From Scleromitrula shiraiana (taxonomy: Eukaryota > Ascomycota > Leotiomycetes > Helotiales > Sclerotiniaceae), in assembly GCA_028455995.1 (NCBI GenBank), contig JABELC010000008.1:1673501-1737500 (forward strand): a DNA stretch of 64,000 nucleotides, in the 5' to 3' direction. Below, piece by piece: positions 1 to 11,740 of this stretch. How positions within the stretch are numbered: the stretch's first letter is position 1; each line of letters starts with the position of its first letter. The notes beneath the pieces were generated by a model that saw only the letters and a program-made list of their open reading frames with translations, did not search any database and had not been told where the DNA came from. Made by a program: the position numbers and the translations under genes.

Positions 1-1661
1 ACGATTTGGACGATTCTTGGAACGATATTAATAACATTTGTATCATCAAGCTCTCTGATAACAATTTTCAAACCGACGCCAGATGCTCACTAAAGCTTTA
101 AATATGTTTTGACTTGGTGATCGAGTTCACCTCTCATTTTGTATCGAAACAACGACGTTATCATATTGGCAACTATCCTTGAAGATATTGAGTTTAAGGC
201 TAGTTTTCAAGACCTTTGTAAGGGAAAACAGGAGTGAGAGAGAATAGGAGAGTAAGGAGCAGAAGTCATAAGTTGAATCATACAAGACAGGATAATATTC
301 GAATCTGAGAAATTATTCAACGGAATTTTAAATATCCATCTGATGTTAAACTCCATTTGATATGACTCGCCTCTTATCTCATAGAATTTGGTTGTCCCTG
401 CACTAATGAATAAGGGTTCACCGTTACTCAGGGACGCCAAGCACAACAACTCCTAATTGACTTCCAAGACTCCATGGCTGTTTCGAGGCTTTTGAGATGT
501 GAACCTTAATAGAACCTCAAGAATAAGGCAATTTGGCAATGGCAACAGCTAGTGATATGATGACTAATCTATACCACAAGCTACCGGAAGAACGAACAAA
601 ACACCTCAACCCCATCAATATTGAACCCATCAACCTCCCTCATGCCCCTCATAATCTATTGAGATATCCATAGGATTGATTTCATAATAATCCACAATCC
701 AAACTTTAGAACTATATTGGAAATCGATAGAAACAATCCTATAAAATGAGTGACTTATTCGGTCGGTGATTTGTGTCTTTGGCTTACACTCCTATTGCGA
801 AATTTACCCGCCTCCTTATTGAATATTCAACTCGTTGATTTATTAATCGGCTTATCTAATTTTTATTACACAAATAAATTTTCTTGTCCTTGTTGATTCG
901 CGTCTTATGAAGTATCTCTAAAGCAGATAGATACTTTTGTAAAACCTTTAATCTGTTACAAATTTTAAGCTATACCATCCGGGCGGGCCTCACTCAATCA
1001 ATGGACATAGTTTGGTTCTTTGAGGCGGATATTGAAAATCGCATTCCCAAATATCAAGCTTGTTGAGTGACTTTACATCAAGTGGTAATTTGCCCAAGAG
1101 TTGAAATGGCGAGGCTCGATTTAGCCTTATACACGCTGTCCACTTAGAATCGTTGAAATGGAAATAGTGTCCAATTCCGTATACTCGGTCTACTATCAAA
1201 TGATGTTAGTATTGATCCTTCGACGAGGCTCTTCGCCTCAGTATCTCGCCTGTGGTCTTGAGGCTTCAGGCAAATGCTTGGAAGTGCCCAATGGATTACT
1301 TGGCACGCATGACCTACTCCAGCCTCCCTCTACATCACACAAGTCAGCGCCTAGAAAATGGGCTTGCATCTCTATGAATTGCATCTTGAATCGTGTTTCT
1401 ATGTCATAGGTTTTGTCGAGCAGGCTAAATTGTCTGACGCCAAGGCAGTATGCACCCGTTACTTACGCCCTGTTAAAATGGCCTGATATTTTCTAACCAC
1501 AGCCCTAATATTTAAGAAAACTATAACTCTAGAAAAACACTTAAAACATTGTTCTTTCGTTATATATCATTAAGTCCTACTCATCACGAACTTCATTCCC
1601 TCAAATCTGCATCTTCGCTACAGCATTCAACTCAAGGTTGTATTCAATTTCATCCTCCACT
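1..1661. other. No supported gene; ORF fragments only
   Basis: This stretch holds only short open frames on both strands, such as 207-449 (-), 990-1199 (-) and 1158-1409 (+). None has a recognisable domain, and I could not join any to a neighbour with splice signals. The minus-strand fragment at 990-1199 looks slightly protein-like but has no family match I can name. It may be decayed coding sequence or chance. Confidence 0.4.
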
Positions 1662-2045
1662 ATGTCCGGCCAAAGCTCCTATGCGCGAACTTCAGAAACT
1701 ATCAACCAACATGTTTCCGCTATATCATCAGTTGCCATCGCATTAGCAGCCTACTGGGCCCTTTATCAGAACTATATGAGGGATGGGAAGACCAACGAAG
1801 CTGTATGTGGTTTATTTTTTTGTCTTTTCCTTCGTTTTCCTTCTTCATCTGCCGTTTTCCTACTTTTAGACGCATTCCTTGCAGCATGATTGCATTCGGT
1901 ACAGCGCTGGAGATCTAAGATACGACTATTGTTAACTGTTAATGTCGAATAGAATGAAGCTTTGCAGCAATATAATGCATGCCAACAGCAGAAGTCAGAG
2001 CTGGAGTGGAAAGTGGAGAATCTTAGGGAGCAACTGAGACAATAG
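1662..2045 (+). CDS. Small protein: one membrane segment plus C-terminal coiled coil (77 aa)
   Basis: I do not recognise the family. Two exons fit: 1662-1802 and 1953-2045. The 150-nt phase-0 intron starts GTATGT and ends AATAG, with TTAAC-like branch-point sequence before the acceptor. Residues about 23-40 (ISSVAIALAAYWALY) form a likely membrane segment. Exon 2 encodes a short Gln/Glu-rich helix (ALQQYNACQQQKSELEWKVE, then NLREQLRQ) with coiled-coil spacing that ends in TAG. The ATG lies in a CTATGTCC context after a pyrimidine-rich leader. The joined frame stays open, and both halves make sense only as one tail-anchored-like or type II small protein, perhaps a membrane adaptor. Function is unknown. 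The main doubt is whether so small a gene is expressed. Confidence 0.55.
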
Positions 2046-3518
2046 GTCGGAAAGTTCCTGAAGTTAATATGATTAATTGTATTTGAAGAATATCAGGAAC
2101 AGAAGTTGATCATCTTTGGACTATGTATGTCGTGTTGTTCGATCGGTTCATCGAGTCTTTTGGGGGATTACCTTGTTACCAGCGGGTGGCATCTGCCCCA
2201 ATGTATCAATCCCATCGTTGATCCTCGCATCTGATCTGAACGTCGGGGAGAGGCGCTGCACCTGACCTGCTTTGATTTATGTATCGATTGATTTACCAAT
2301 TAAATTCATTCCTCTGCCACTGTTGTTCACGACCAAAACAACCTATTCTGCAATATAACCTGGCGGGGATACTTCGCTTATATTTATTGGTATCTGCAGG
2401 ATGTTTGACGTTGGCAGTGCTTGGCTTATATGCATTGGTATCTGTTGGCTGGATATGAAATATTTCCTGGGCTACAAAGTAAAGGAATACAAAATTGTAG
2501 GTTGCAACGAAAATACTGAATTCTTTCTAATCAATATTTTAGCACCCTCGTTTACTAGATTCCAGCAACGAGAGAGAAATCAAACCCTATGAAAATGCGC
2601 ACATCTTTCAAACTTTGGAAAGACAAGCATTTCAACAATAGAGCTCGAACTGACACTGAAACTAATACCACTGGAGCACCATCGTCCAGCAGTATATTAC
2701 TTGCTCTTGCCTCGTCTCCCGGAATTGAATACGGAAATATGGTACAATTATACGAGCAAATCCCCGTCTCCTTACATTCAATCGCTATGGGATGAAGTTT
2801 GAGATTTAATCTGCTTCTCACAATAACTACAAACATTACCAGGAATGGCGAACAAGATAAACATCCATCTACTGAATCTTTACTCAATGACCAGTGACCA
2901 CATCTTACATCTTCAATCTCAATAACCTCCCCAGTAAAGAATTTTACTTCTTTTTACTCCCCTAATCCCCTTATTCCCTTATCGACTCCTTCAACCCCAA
3001 TCTCAATCTCTCAGCCAACCAAACTACATTCCCTCAAACCCCTTTGAGTACAACCCCCACAACATTCGATGTTCCCGGTTAAAGAAAGGCCATATAACTA
3101 CACCAAGACCAAAGAACCAAGGTAACCAGGTGAGTTCGTCTTATTAATTGACAAGTGTAGTTAAACTTGAGATCTCTGTTCTTGTATCTTCAGTAGACTA
3201 CCCATTGTTCTTTGACCAAATTCCCAATTTTGAAAGGTTCTTGTCTGATGATTGAAAATTATATAAATCATTCTAGAACGGCTTTTTACCGTCGAGTTCC
3301 CTCCACCAATATCAATAACAGAGTGTTTCTGAAAATCCTAGTTGTCCTGGTGTGGATGTTGGAATATTGATGGTGGCGGTACGAAGATCAATAGTCTTGT
3401 CAATCCGTGAGCTAGCACGGTATGAGAAAGTGCGGATGGGTTCACATAATCTTAACGAAAACCGTAGAAACTGGCGAGGATCTTGGAGAACTGTCTAAAG
3501 ACTCGAAGATCAATCCAA
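2046..3518. other. Intergenic, one imperfect direct repeat
   Basis: I find no supported gene here. An imperfect 25-bp direct repeat sits at 2376-2400 and 2424-2448 (GCTTATAT...TTGGTATCTG in both, period 48). The remainder contains short unrelated frames and a pyrimidine-rich patch around 2920-3060. Confidence 0.45.
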
Positions 3519-4434
3519 TCACCATTCCATCTGACCACCAAATGGACCCGCCTTCGCCGCCAACTCTTCCGGATTCAATATCCTCGGTGCCGTAGTAATC
3601 TTCGTCGCCGTAATGCCCGCCGCGAAGACAAAAGTAAAAACAAACGCAGTCCACTGTAAGAATTGCACCACAATACCAATCTTGATAGTCACATTGTTAC
3701 TACCGTCTAGTATCAATAATTCCTGTTGAGATCTGACAACCTCGGCTATTGTTAATGCGCCCGCAAATGACCATGCTGCTGTAAACCAGAATATTATGAT
3801 GATGAGATGGTTTAATACTAAAACCGTGCTAGGCTTGAATCTTGCGGGTGCTCGTGTAGTTGCTTCGAGTGGGATGAGAAGTAACAGACTGAGAAGAAAT
3901 AGGATACCAGCACCAGGATAGAAAGCTGGAGATCCGACGAAAATTTGACGTTGCATTCCGGAAGCAAATACCAAGAGTCGGTCGGTGGCTGATGAAGTTG
4001 TATTTGGACCACTATCAAGAAGCTGGGTGCTAAATCCTTCCATAGAGGTTGAACATCGTAGGGGAATATCTGAATCTGATCCAGTTCGACGGATGCACAT
4101 TCCTTTTCCAATGTTCAGTGGGATGTATTGGAGTGAGAGATTTTCACATACCGAAGTATCCTATTCTTACTTCGACATTGCCAGGATCTAGATTTGTTTG
4201 TATATTTTCAATGAATATTCCAGGAACACCTGGAATGGAGCCGATTGTAGCAAGAACTGAGGTTTAATTTAACTTTTGATTAATGATATATAAGATATGA
4301 TCACTCACGGTAAAATAAAAGTGCTGGTAGTGCAAGAAAACCCAGTGCTCGCCTATATTGTGGAAGCCCCCCTGACAAAATCAGCCATGGAGATGCATCA
4401 TGAGGGGCAAGTCATACATACGAATGCGAACCAT
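3519..4434 (-). CDS. Fig1-like four-helix membrane protein (254 aa)
   Basis: This is a member of the Fig1/claudin-like fungal family (calcium regulator and membrane fusion during mating). Four exons on the minus strand close the frame exactly: 4422-4434, 4309-4371, 4152-4256 and 3519-4102. The first exon is only 13 nt. Introns are 50, 52 and 49 nt with GTATGT, GTGAGT and GTATGT donors. The joined protein has an N-terminal membrane helix (GFLALPALLFYLLATIG), then the extracellular signature VRIGYFGMCIRR, which matches the GYFG-x-C motif of Fig1 proteins. Three more hydrophobic segments follow (GAGILFLLSLLLLIPL, LIIIIFWFTAAWSFAGALTI, WTAFVFTFVFAAGITA). This gives the four-span topology expected of the family. 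The C-terminal tail is short and cytosolic. The role in calcium influx, cell fusion or conidial anastomosis is inferred from the family. The start rests on the splice model. Confidence 0.75.
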
Positions 4435-5789
4435 TGTCAACGACACTCTTTGAAAGAGTTTGACTTCAATTTGAATTTGCAGAAGAAACTTCTAATCTTC
4501 CACTTTTAATGAAAATAAGGTTAACATTGTGTTATAGAACTTTTAGCATCCGAAGATGTCAATGCGAACAGATGGTCGACATGAAACAACGATGAAATTC
4601 GTTCCGCATCCACATTATGCCTCGGATGCAATGAACCATAAAAAACATGAAGGGGTACTTTTCCACTTGTATATGGGATTGAAATTCTCAACTCGATCAT
4701 TCGAAAGAACAATCGAAGGATATAGAATGCCCTTAATTCAAAAGTTAAATTGACGATTAAATCTCCCCGATAATGGATCACGGACAGAACAATCACATAA
4801 AATTGGGCTGAAGGAGGAGTCACAAACGGTTCACTGTCTTTTGTATCATGATGTTGAGGGAATATTGTAGGATACATCCGATGTTTGGCTGAAAGGAATG
4901 TTTCAAGCTATCAATGTTCGGCATTATTTTTTGTCGGAGCCGCTTCAATCAAACTATATAACCAAGCCAGTGGCCTCGAATATCAACTATATAGATAACT
5001 ACACTCTACTGAGTGAAGCATTGAGACTGTCTGTCTAGACTGATGGTTATTTTGTGACCAAAGGGAATTAGTTTGCAAGCAAGACTACACTTATCAACAA
5101 CAATGGTTGTTTCGGTCTATATAAGAGAGAGAACTATCTATCTCAATCGGGTTTCTAGGTTTTTAGCACACCGTGACATGAATCTGATTTACTATAATCG
5201 ATTTGTAAATACGTTGTATGTTTTCTTCTCCCCGATAGTCGATCCATGGGGATAAGGATATTGTAATGAATGTTATTCCTAACTTGGATTTGATACCTTT
5301 CCCCCGTATTCTATCCTTGATTCTTAGATATGCAACAGTTGGGGACTGTGGTACAACGTAGTGAATTTCGAATGTTAGGAGTCAAACGAATACTGTGAGG
5401 GTAAGATCATTGGATGATGCAAAAAAAGTAGATAATGCTGTTGAGCGGCCGCTTTCTGGCAGTAACTGGGTGGAATTAGACTAGCGGCCGCAGCTACCAT
5501 GCCAACTTTCAGCCTTGTAGAACATCGCATTGGAAGCTTCATGCTTTCGGCTTTATCTTTCCAGTCTCAATCACAATTTAATACCAACATCACCTCGTTC
5601 ACATAGTCAATACATACAACATCTGATGGTCAGCGGACACCTACGTAAATGCTACGATAACTTTACTTTATTCAGAATCAATCCAATAACATAGTCATTG
5701 GGAAGGGTTGTTCCTTCTTCCATAGAATCTACTCAGGTGTCGCAATCTCACAGATCAATCTTTCAGATCCCAGAAACCCCTCCATTATA
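4435..5789. other. Intergenic upstream of med6 and the Fig1-like gene
   Basis: This is a divergent intergenic stretch, so it should contain both promoters. I see no convincing gene. The minus frame at 4521-4877 has no domain and overlaps the likely Fig1-like promoter. Two 8-bp GC palindromes near 5445-5491 are listed separately. Confidence 0.45.
5445..5491. promoter_or_regulatory. Pair of GCGGCCGC palindromes upstream of med6
   Basis: GCGGCCGC occurs at 5445-5452 and again at 5484-5491, about 300 bp before the med6 start, in otherwise AT-rich sequence. Each contains CGGCCG, an inverted CGG pair with no spacer, which is the half-site type bound by many Zn2Cys6 regulators. A related GGCGGCCGTT lies in the promoter region at 14232-14242. 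A regulatory role is inference. Confidence 0.3.
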
Positions 5790-6818
5790 ATGGCATCGCG
5801 AGAACCTCCTCTCGACGAAACACAATGGAGCGCACCTGAATGGCTCATGCAAAACGGAGGTCTTCACGAGAATACAGTTCTTCATTATTTCGCGCAATCA
5901 CCCTTCTATGATCAAACGTCAAATAATGGTATCCTTTCCAATCAAGCATTTTTCAATCCCAATATGCACTATTTATTAGCAACACGAGCAGCATTTGAAG
6001 GACGACTTAAGACAATGTCTGGATTGGAGTTTATCGTTGCGCAAGAACCTGCTGAGATGGGTCCTGGTATGGGAACTGGTGTTTGGGTTATAAGGAAACA
6101 AACTAGAAGGAAGAGAGCTCTAGAAGAGGACGAAATTACTGTCCATTCATTATACTTTGTTGTCAATGAACATGTTTATATGGCTCCTACTGTATCTGAT
6201 GTTCTCGGAAGTAGGATGGTATGTCACTTTTCGTTATGTCGCTCTCACATTGGCCCTTTCCATTAATCTCTCCAATAGCTAGGAATTCTCACCTCTCTCA
6301 CGAGTGCCATATCCAAAGTCTCCGAACTAGCAAATTTCTCCCCCTCACTAGGACATAGCTATATGCCACCCGCCCCACCTCGCCCAAAAGCCCTCAACCC
6401 CCTCTCTCAAGTCTCCGAAGCCAACACCCCTATGCCCGACTCCGACCTAAAAAAGGCATCTTCCACCACCAATCCTACCCACGATATTCTCGGCCACCAT
6501 CTCCTCGAGGAATCCCTCAATATCACATTAAAATACGGCGAAGAATACATGGATGAAAACCCAATCACTGGTGTCCCAGGTGATTTCCATCTAAGTACAA
6601 CTGGAAGAAAGGAGAAGGGGAAATTAATGATTCCGCCCACTGCGACGAAACCTCTAGGTTTTGGTGGTAAACCGGCGCCTCCTACGCCGTTGAAAACGGA
6701 TTTGGGGATGCAGAAGAAGGGTAGTAAGGGGGAGAAGAGTCCGAGGACGCCGGGAACAGGGAAACCGAAAAGGAGGAAGAGTAAAGGGGTTGTTAGTGGA
6801 GGGGTTAGTCCTACTTAA
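5790..6818 (+). CDS. med6: Mediator complex subunit 6 (Med6)
   Basis: Med6 is a head-module subunit of Mediator, linking activators to RNA polymerase II in the nucleus. Two exons fit, 5790-6218 and 6279-6818, with a 60-nt phase-0 intron (GTATGT...CAATAG). They give 322 aa, a usual length for fungal Med6. The N-terminal Med6 core is clear: W-x-x-PEWLMQNGGL near residues 14-26, then the signature HYFAQSPFYDQTSNN (about residues 32-46), followed by a conserved FVVNEHVYMAP strand. Exon 2 continues the core helix (LGILTSLTSAISKVSEL) and then becomes a low-complexity Pro/Lys/Gly-rich tail with basic stretches (KPKRRKSK), typical of the divergent C terminus in filamentous fungi. The start ATG lies in an ATAATGGC context. 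The gene is convergent with the permease gene downstream. Confidence 0.92.
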
Positions 6819-7891
6819 GGGGGATGAGGAGGGTTATAATGGAGGTGGAGAGGGCAGGTTGTACATATATTGTTTTATAACATGGGTACACATTCATACA
6901 TAGTATGATCAGTTAGGCGTTTAATGGCACCGGTAATATACCTAGGGAAATAGAACGGGGATGCATTGAATATACCAAACAAGTAAATAGCCAATCAATT
7001 AATAAATGAACAAACAAATAATAAGATTAAAAAAGTACATCTCAATCGATTCCATACCATACCATCGTTCTATACAAAGTAACCTAACCAGATATATCAA
7101 TACAAAAACAACTTCTAAGCGCAGAGCAGCGCAGCACCCACAACTACAACCATAACTAACCCCCATCCATGGCCACCCCACTCACCTCCTCAAATTTCCT
7201 GGTAACAAACGCAATAGAGGAATACATACTAAACCCAAAAGCCCCAAACTAAAAATCTCGACATGCAACAATGTGTTTGAGGATATATAGTTCATGAGTT
7301 TATTGATCCATTTCATGTGATGAAGCTAGCCTGAAGGGGGCGGCACAAGACTGGTTAGTCAGGTAAGTGATGGCGGGGAAGGGATTAAATAAACGCTCAT
7401 CTAACCTGGAATTTTGTTGTAAGATACGGAGATGGGGTGATAGATAGATAGATTGATTGATAGGTATCTATTTTCTTTTGGATGGATGGATAGATCCAGA
7501 TTGATTATTATGTATGTTGAACTAACGACGCCATACTTCCGTACCATCCATATCATAGCAAAGAGCTAAAAGTACACAAAAGAATTTACGTATGTACGTG
7601 CCACCAACAAAATAGCCTTCCACCAACCGAGCCACCACACCACACCCCACTCCTAACCAACGCCGGCGTCTCGAATACAATGATAAAATTAGATTAGTTT
7701 ATACTAGCTAGGTAGCTCTATCTAATAATAAATACATAACTAGCTTATAAAGGGTGTTTGTTGCATGTCTTGATTTTAGTGGCGTTCATGGGGCGGAGAA
7801 ATATATCCATCCATCCATCCATCCATCCATATTGTTGCCAATTTGTTGGTTTGGTTTTTTGATGCTGTTGTTGGTTGGTTGTTTTAGGGGT
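6819..7891. other. Convergent 3' intergenic region with tetranucleotide repeats
   Basis: This region lies between the 3' ends of med6 and the minus-strand permease. It carries a GATA/GATT-type array around 7439-7464, a GGAT patch near 7480-7495, and an ATCC array at 7805-7830. I see no gene. Minus-strand frames here translate the repeats (for example Met-Asp-Gly-Trp runs) and are not credible. Confidence 0.5.
7805..7830. repeat. ATCC microsatellite
   Basis: About six and a half uninterrupted copies of ATCC lie just beyond the stop codon of the minus-strand permease, probably inside its 3' UTR. Length variation between isolates is likely for such an array. Confidence 0.85.
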
Positions 7892-10090
7892 TTATTGTTT
7901 GTATGCTGGGGGAGAATCTTGGTCTTTTGATTGCATGTTCTCGGTTGAAGATGTGTTGGCTCTGCGATTGATGCTGATGTTCGAGTGAATGGTATTGTCT
8001 TTTTCTTCGATTCCATTTCCATCTCTCGCATCCTCATTATTGCCCCATCCACTCCCAACTCTCTCCTCATCCCCACCCCCCTCCGCACCCATAACTCCAT
8101 CTCTCTCCTCAGGCCTAATATAATCTTTCACCTCCCTCCACTCCCTCAATGGATACTGTATCTGTACCGGCCAAATCAAACATAACACCCAATAAACTGA
8201 CCCCGCAACAACAATTCCAATCAAATATGCAAAATAATAACCCCTCACCACCCCCCTCGGCGCCTTCACCCCCATATTATTCAAGAACCCCCAGAAATTT
8301 GGCACAATGCCACAAATATACGCCACGTACGCGCGGATGTTCCAACCATGTGTATAATGATACGCGGCGTTTGGATCTGAGGTGTAGAGGTCGGGGATGC
8401 GGAGATAGCCCCGCGAGATGATGTAGTAGTGGGTTAGGAGGATGCCAGTTATGGAGCTGAGGAAGATTTGGTAGGAGGCGAGGAAGGAGATGAATATGCT
8501 GGCGGATTTGAGGAGGTACCAGGGTTGGATTGCTATGGATATTACGGCGCACTGTTGGGGATGGGGATTAGGAAGTGGGACTTTTTAGAGGGGATGAATG
8601 TGAGGTGTGTGGGAGTGAAAAGGGGTACGGTTAACGGGAGGAAAGAAACTTACGATGAAGAAACCAGTTCGGATAGATATATATTTTGGGACTTGAATGC
8701 ATGTTAGTCAGACTTTCAGAGACAGATGAAGGGAAGTTGGCAGACTTACACAATGCAGCGATATCATTTCCAGCTGGAATAGAATTCTCAAAAATGGAAG
8801 AGAAGATCGCGGAATAGGCGAAACATCCTGCGATGAAGAATGCACCAGCTCTAGTCGGAGCATCATATGACCTCACGAGGATTTTATCAAGGTAGTCGAG
8901 TGGTGACCAGATAATTTTGCCAAAGAGAACTTGACTAGATGAGCTCACTAGGTTGCCGATGATGGATACGATCAACTATACGAAGTGATCAATTAGTGAA
9001 AATTCCAAGTAGACATATGGATGGGAGGAGGGGAGGGACGAACGTTTGAGATGGGGAAACCTAACAAGTTTCCTAATATCACATCATTTGGCTTACGAGC
9101 ATAACGTTGAAAGTCTGCTGCATTAGAAGCAAACGTTGCACAATTTGCTGCTCCAAGTAAGGTGAATCGGACTAGAAGCCAGGTACGTTCTGATCCCTTG
9201 GCTGTACCTGGTTGACGTGCAACGGGGCCAATACCACCGGCCATTGTTAATGTCCATGCACACATTGCTATTGCGGAAATGATAAAGACTATGAGTTTGG
9301 CATAGACGAGACCTTTCATCTGTTCAAGATCAGTAAGGGTATGTGAGAAGTTTTAGAAGAAAAGAACATACTTTGGGTACAGGAATTATAAGAAAACAAC
9401 ATGTGAGAGTCCAAAAGATACCAAGGCCAAGCATACCACCAGAGTCTAATGCAGAACCAGCACCCATGACATTTTTGAAATTGGCGACATGGGGACTAAG
9501 GGCATGAAGCATGACAAAAATGCATTGGCCTCCTTGAACGGCATTGACTCCATTCCAAACAATTGCCATTACAGCTCGATTGAAAGTTGGCCACCATGCA
9601 CCAAAGACACCAAAAGCTGCTCTGTTCAGAATCGGATAACCACTAAATCGCAATCAGTAAAACCCTGATATGGAGGATAATTGAGATCAAACTCACATAT
9701 GATACTTAGCTCCAGCTCTACCATTCAACACAATTATAAAAGAAATAAAAGCTTGACCACCAAAAGCACATCCAATAGATTCCCACATACTCAAACCCAA
9801 CGACTGAGCGCTAGAAGCAGCATACCAAGTTGATACAGTAGAAGCTATTCATAATTAACATATTGCATTAACCGGTTGAACAGGATTGGTATTATCGAAG
9901 ACATACTAGCTGAAAACCAAAAAGTAAGGTAAGTCCAAACATTCCAAGTTCTATCGGCCAATTTCAAAGGACGTATATCATCATTGTCCAACCAATTGTC
10001 TTTCCCATGAACATTTTCCGCGCCCTTAGCTTCAAAATGGGGATTCTTTAGAGTATTGCGCACACGTTGAAATGTTCGCTGAAAAGACAT
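7892..10090 (-). CDS. NCS1 family nucleobase/uracil/allantoin-type permease (600 aa)
   Basis: This is a plasma-membrane nucleobase:cation symporter-1 protein of the fungal Fur/Dal4 type, likely importing uracil, uridine, allantoin or a related compound with a proton. Seven exons close the frame: 9907-10090, 9697-9844, 9372-9642, 9044-9319, 8750-8975, 8654-8691 and 7892-8551. Exon 6 is only 38 nt. Family marks include the N-terminal NxDIRPL-x5-RTW block (NDDIRPLKLADRTWNVWTYL), NGVNAVQGGQ, the loop motif NAADFQRYARKPNDV, and NSIPAGNDIAALFPKYIS formed across the exon 5/6 junction. About twelve hydrophobic segments are present, followed by a polar C-terminal tail rich in Glu, Asp and Gly. The intron 4 donor reads GTTCGT, a weak site. 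The substrate cannot be told from sequence alone. The gene is divergent from the oxygenase at 11741. Confidence 0.88.
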
Positions 10091-11740
10091 TTTGAGTTCC
10101 CGCACACTTTAACCAGTGTATAGTGTCGTACTATATGTAACAATAAAATGCGAATAATATGTAGTAACTTATGTGTAAGAATAATAAGAAAGATAATTGA
10201 TGAGAGACAGAAGAGGGACAATTTGATTGTGATTGAATTAAAAAGAAAGTGTGCCCTTGGTGTCCCAACTAAACTTACCTACCAAAACTACCTAGCTAAG
10301 TTATATAGTCAAAATGACGAGAAGTTCCAGAACTAACAACCAAGAAAACCAACCTATAACTCCATCGTGACAATGGGATTCAGAAATGACCATAGGAAGA
10401 AATAAGAGAAAACTTCCCGTCTTGCTTATACAGTAGCATAGCATCAGCACAACATGAATGCTGCTTAATTATATGATTTATCAACACGACATATAAAACG
10501 TACACTAGGAGATAATAAATGACCAACAGATTGTAACAACGATCTACTTACCTCCTGCTGTACATACCTAATAACTTTCACCGCAAGATGTTCACACATA
10601 CCGGTATATTCGTCCTTCCCATTCATTTCAATACAATCAATTCCGATTCTCATGCCTCGCATACATATTCCGTACATACATACATGCATATGTACATGCA
10701 AGCAAGCAAGTAAGTAACCTTCCCCAGCACATAAGAAATAAAATAATATTATGTAACACCACACCGACCCCATCAAATCAAACGACCAAACCTGTGTATC
10801 CGGAAGATAGGTTCCATCAAGAACGTCAAACTTATCTTGTCAAACGAATAGATCTAGGATATTTTGATGCACGCATTCGGGAGGAAAGTTCTCGAGAAAA
10901 CGAGCTGGGTTTTAGCCGTTTTCAGGGTTTCTACGGTTCGATGTGTAGATTGCCGTTTGGGTAAATTGGATGGGTGACTTGGGATGAGATAGGGGGGGTT
11001 GGTTTGGTGTGGTGTGTAATGGATGGACGGGTAGACACAGTGACTTGAAACGGGGATGACATTGACAGGATACAAGATACAAGATGAAAAACTGATAGAA
11101 GTGAGAGAAGGTGAGAGTAGAGATGCAGTGTAGTGTATATTGATTCACGTAAAGGAGCACAAGTCAGGAGATTACATTTTCACATTTTTATATTGCCAGG
11201 GATGAAGAGATACAGGGATGCAATAGAACTATGGTGAGAGGCGGGGAGGGGTTCAAAAGTGGGCGAGAATTGATAAACGATGATAGAACTAATAAGAGAG
11301 TTCAGATGTAGATATTGAAGTCCAGGTGATTGGAATAACTTCACAACTTCCTACAAAAGATAGGTATCTAAGGTAAGAAAATGAAGATATAAATTCGAGT
11401 GAATGCATATGCCTTTTCTCTAAAACTACACATACAACAATATTATACGAATTAAAGTGAATCAAATAACGCGGAGCCGGCCAACGATTATTCACCGTTT
11501 GGCGGGGTATCGCGGGGAAATAATTAGAACCAACTGTACCTACATTTTTATTAATTTAACCATCTGGGCATCCATCGCACCGCGTTGCAGCATATCCTAT
11601 CCTATAACAAGCCAAATTAAGATCCAAATCCGATTTCCCATATACTTCTCTGGATTCAACCCCCAAACATATCTCTTTACCTCTCTCCCTTCCTAGATAT
11701 CCTCTCAACTACAACCCCCCCCCCCCCCCCCCAATCCAAA
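10091..11740. other. Divergent promoter region with simple repeats
   Basis: This 1.65-kb interval separates the divergently transcribed permease and oxygenase genes and should hold both promoters. It contains a TACA/AAGC-type simple repeat near 10670-10715 and a C homopolymer close to the oxygenase start. I see no coding frame with a domain, and frames such as 10465-10776 (-) are repeat-driven. Confidence 0.45.
11715..11732. repeat. 18-base C homopolymer just upstream of the oxygenase ATG
   Basis: Eighteen consecutive C residues end eight bases before the ATG at 11741, so the tract lies in the 5' UTR or core promoter. It is a likely site of length variation and of assembly error. Its distance to the ATG does not affect the reading frame. 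Confidence 0.85.

Noticed and set aside
207..449. Minus-strand 80-codon frame
   Set aside because: No domain, no splice partner found and no homologous pattern I can name.
990..1199. Minus-strand frame with a faintly LRR-like segment
   Set aside because: Too short, ends are not splice-compatible with neighbouring frames, and similarity is impressionistic.
2555..2887. Minus-strand 110-codon frame
   Set aside because: No coherent domain or membrane pattern; likely chance in a moderately GC region.
4521..4877. Minus-strand 118-codon frame
   Set aside because: No recognisable feature and it lies where the Fig1-like promoter is expected.
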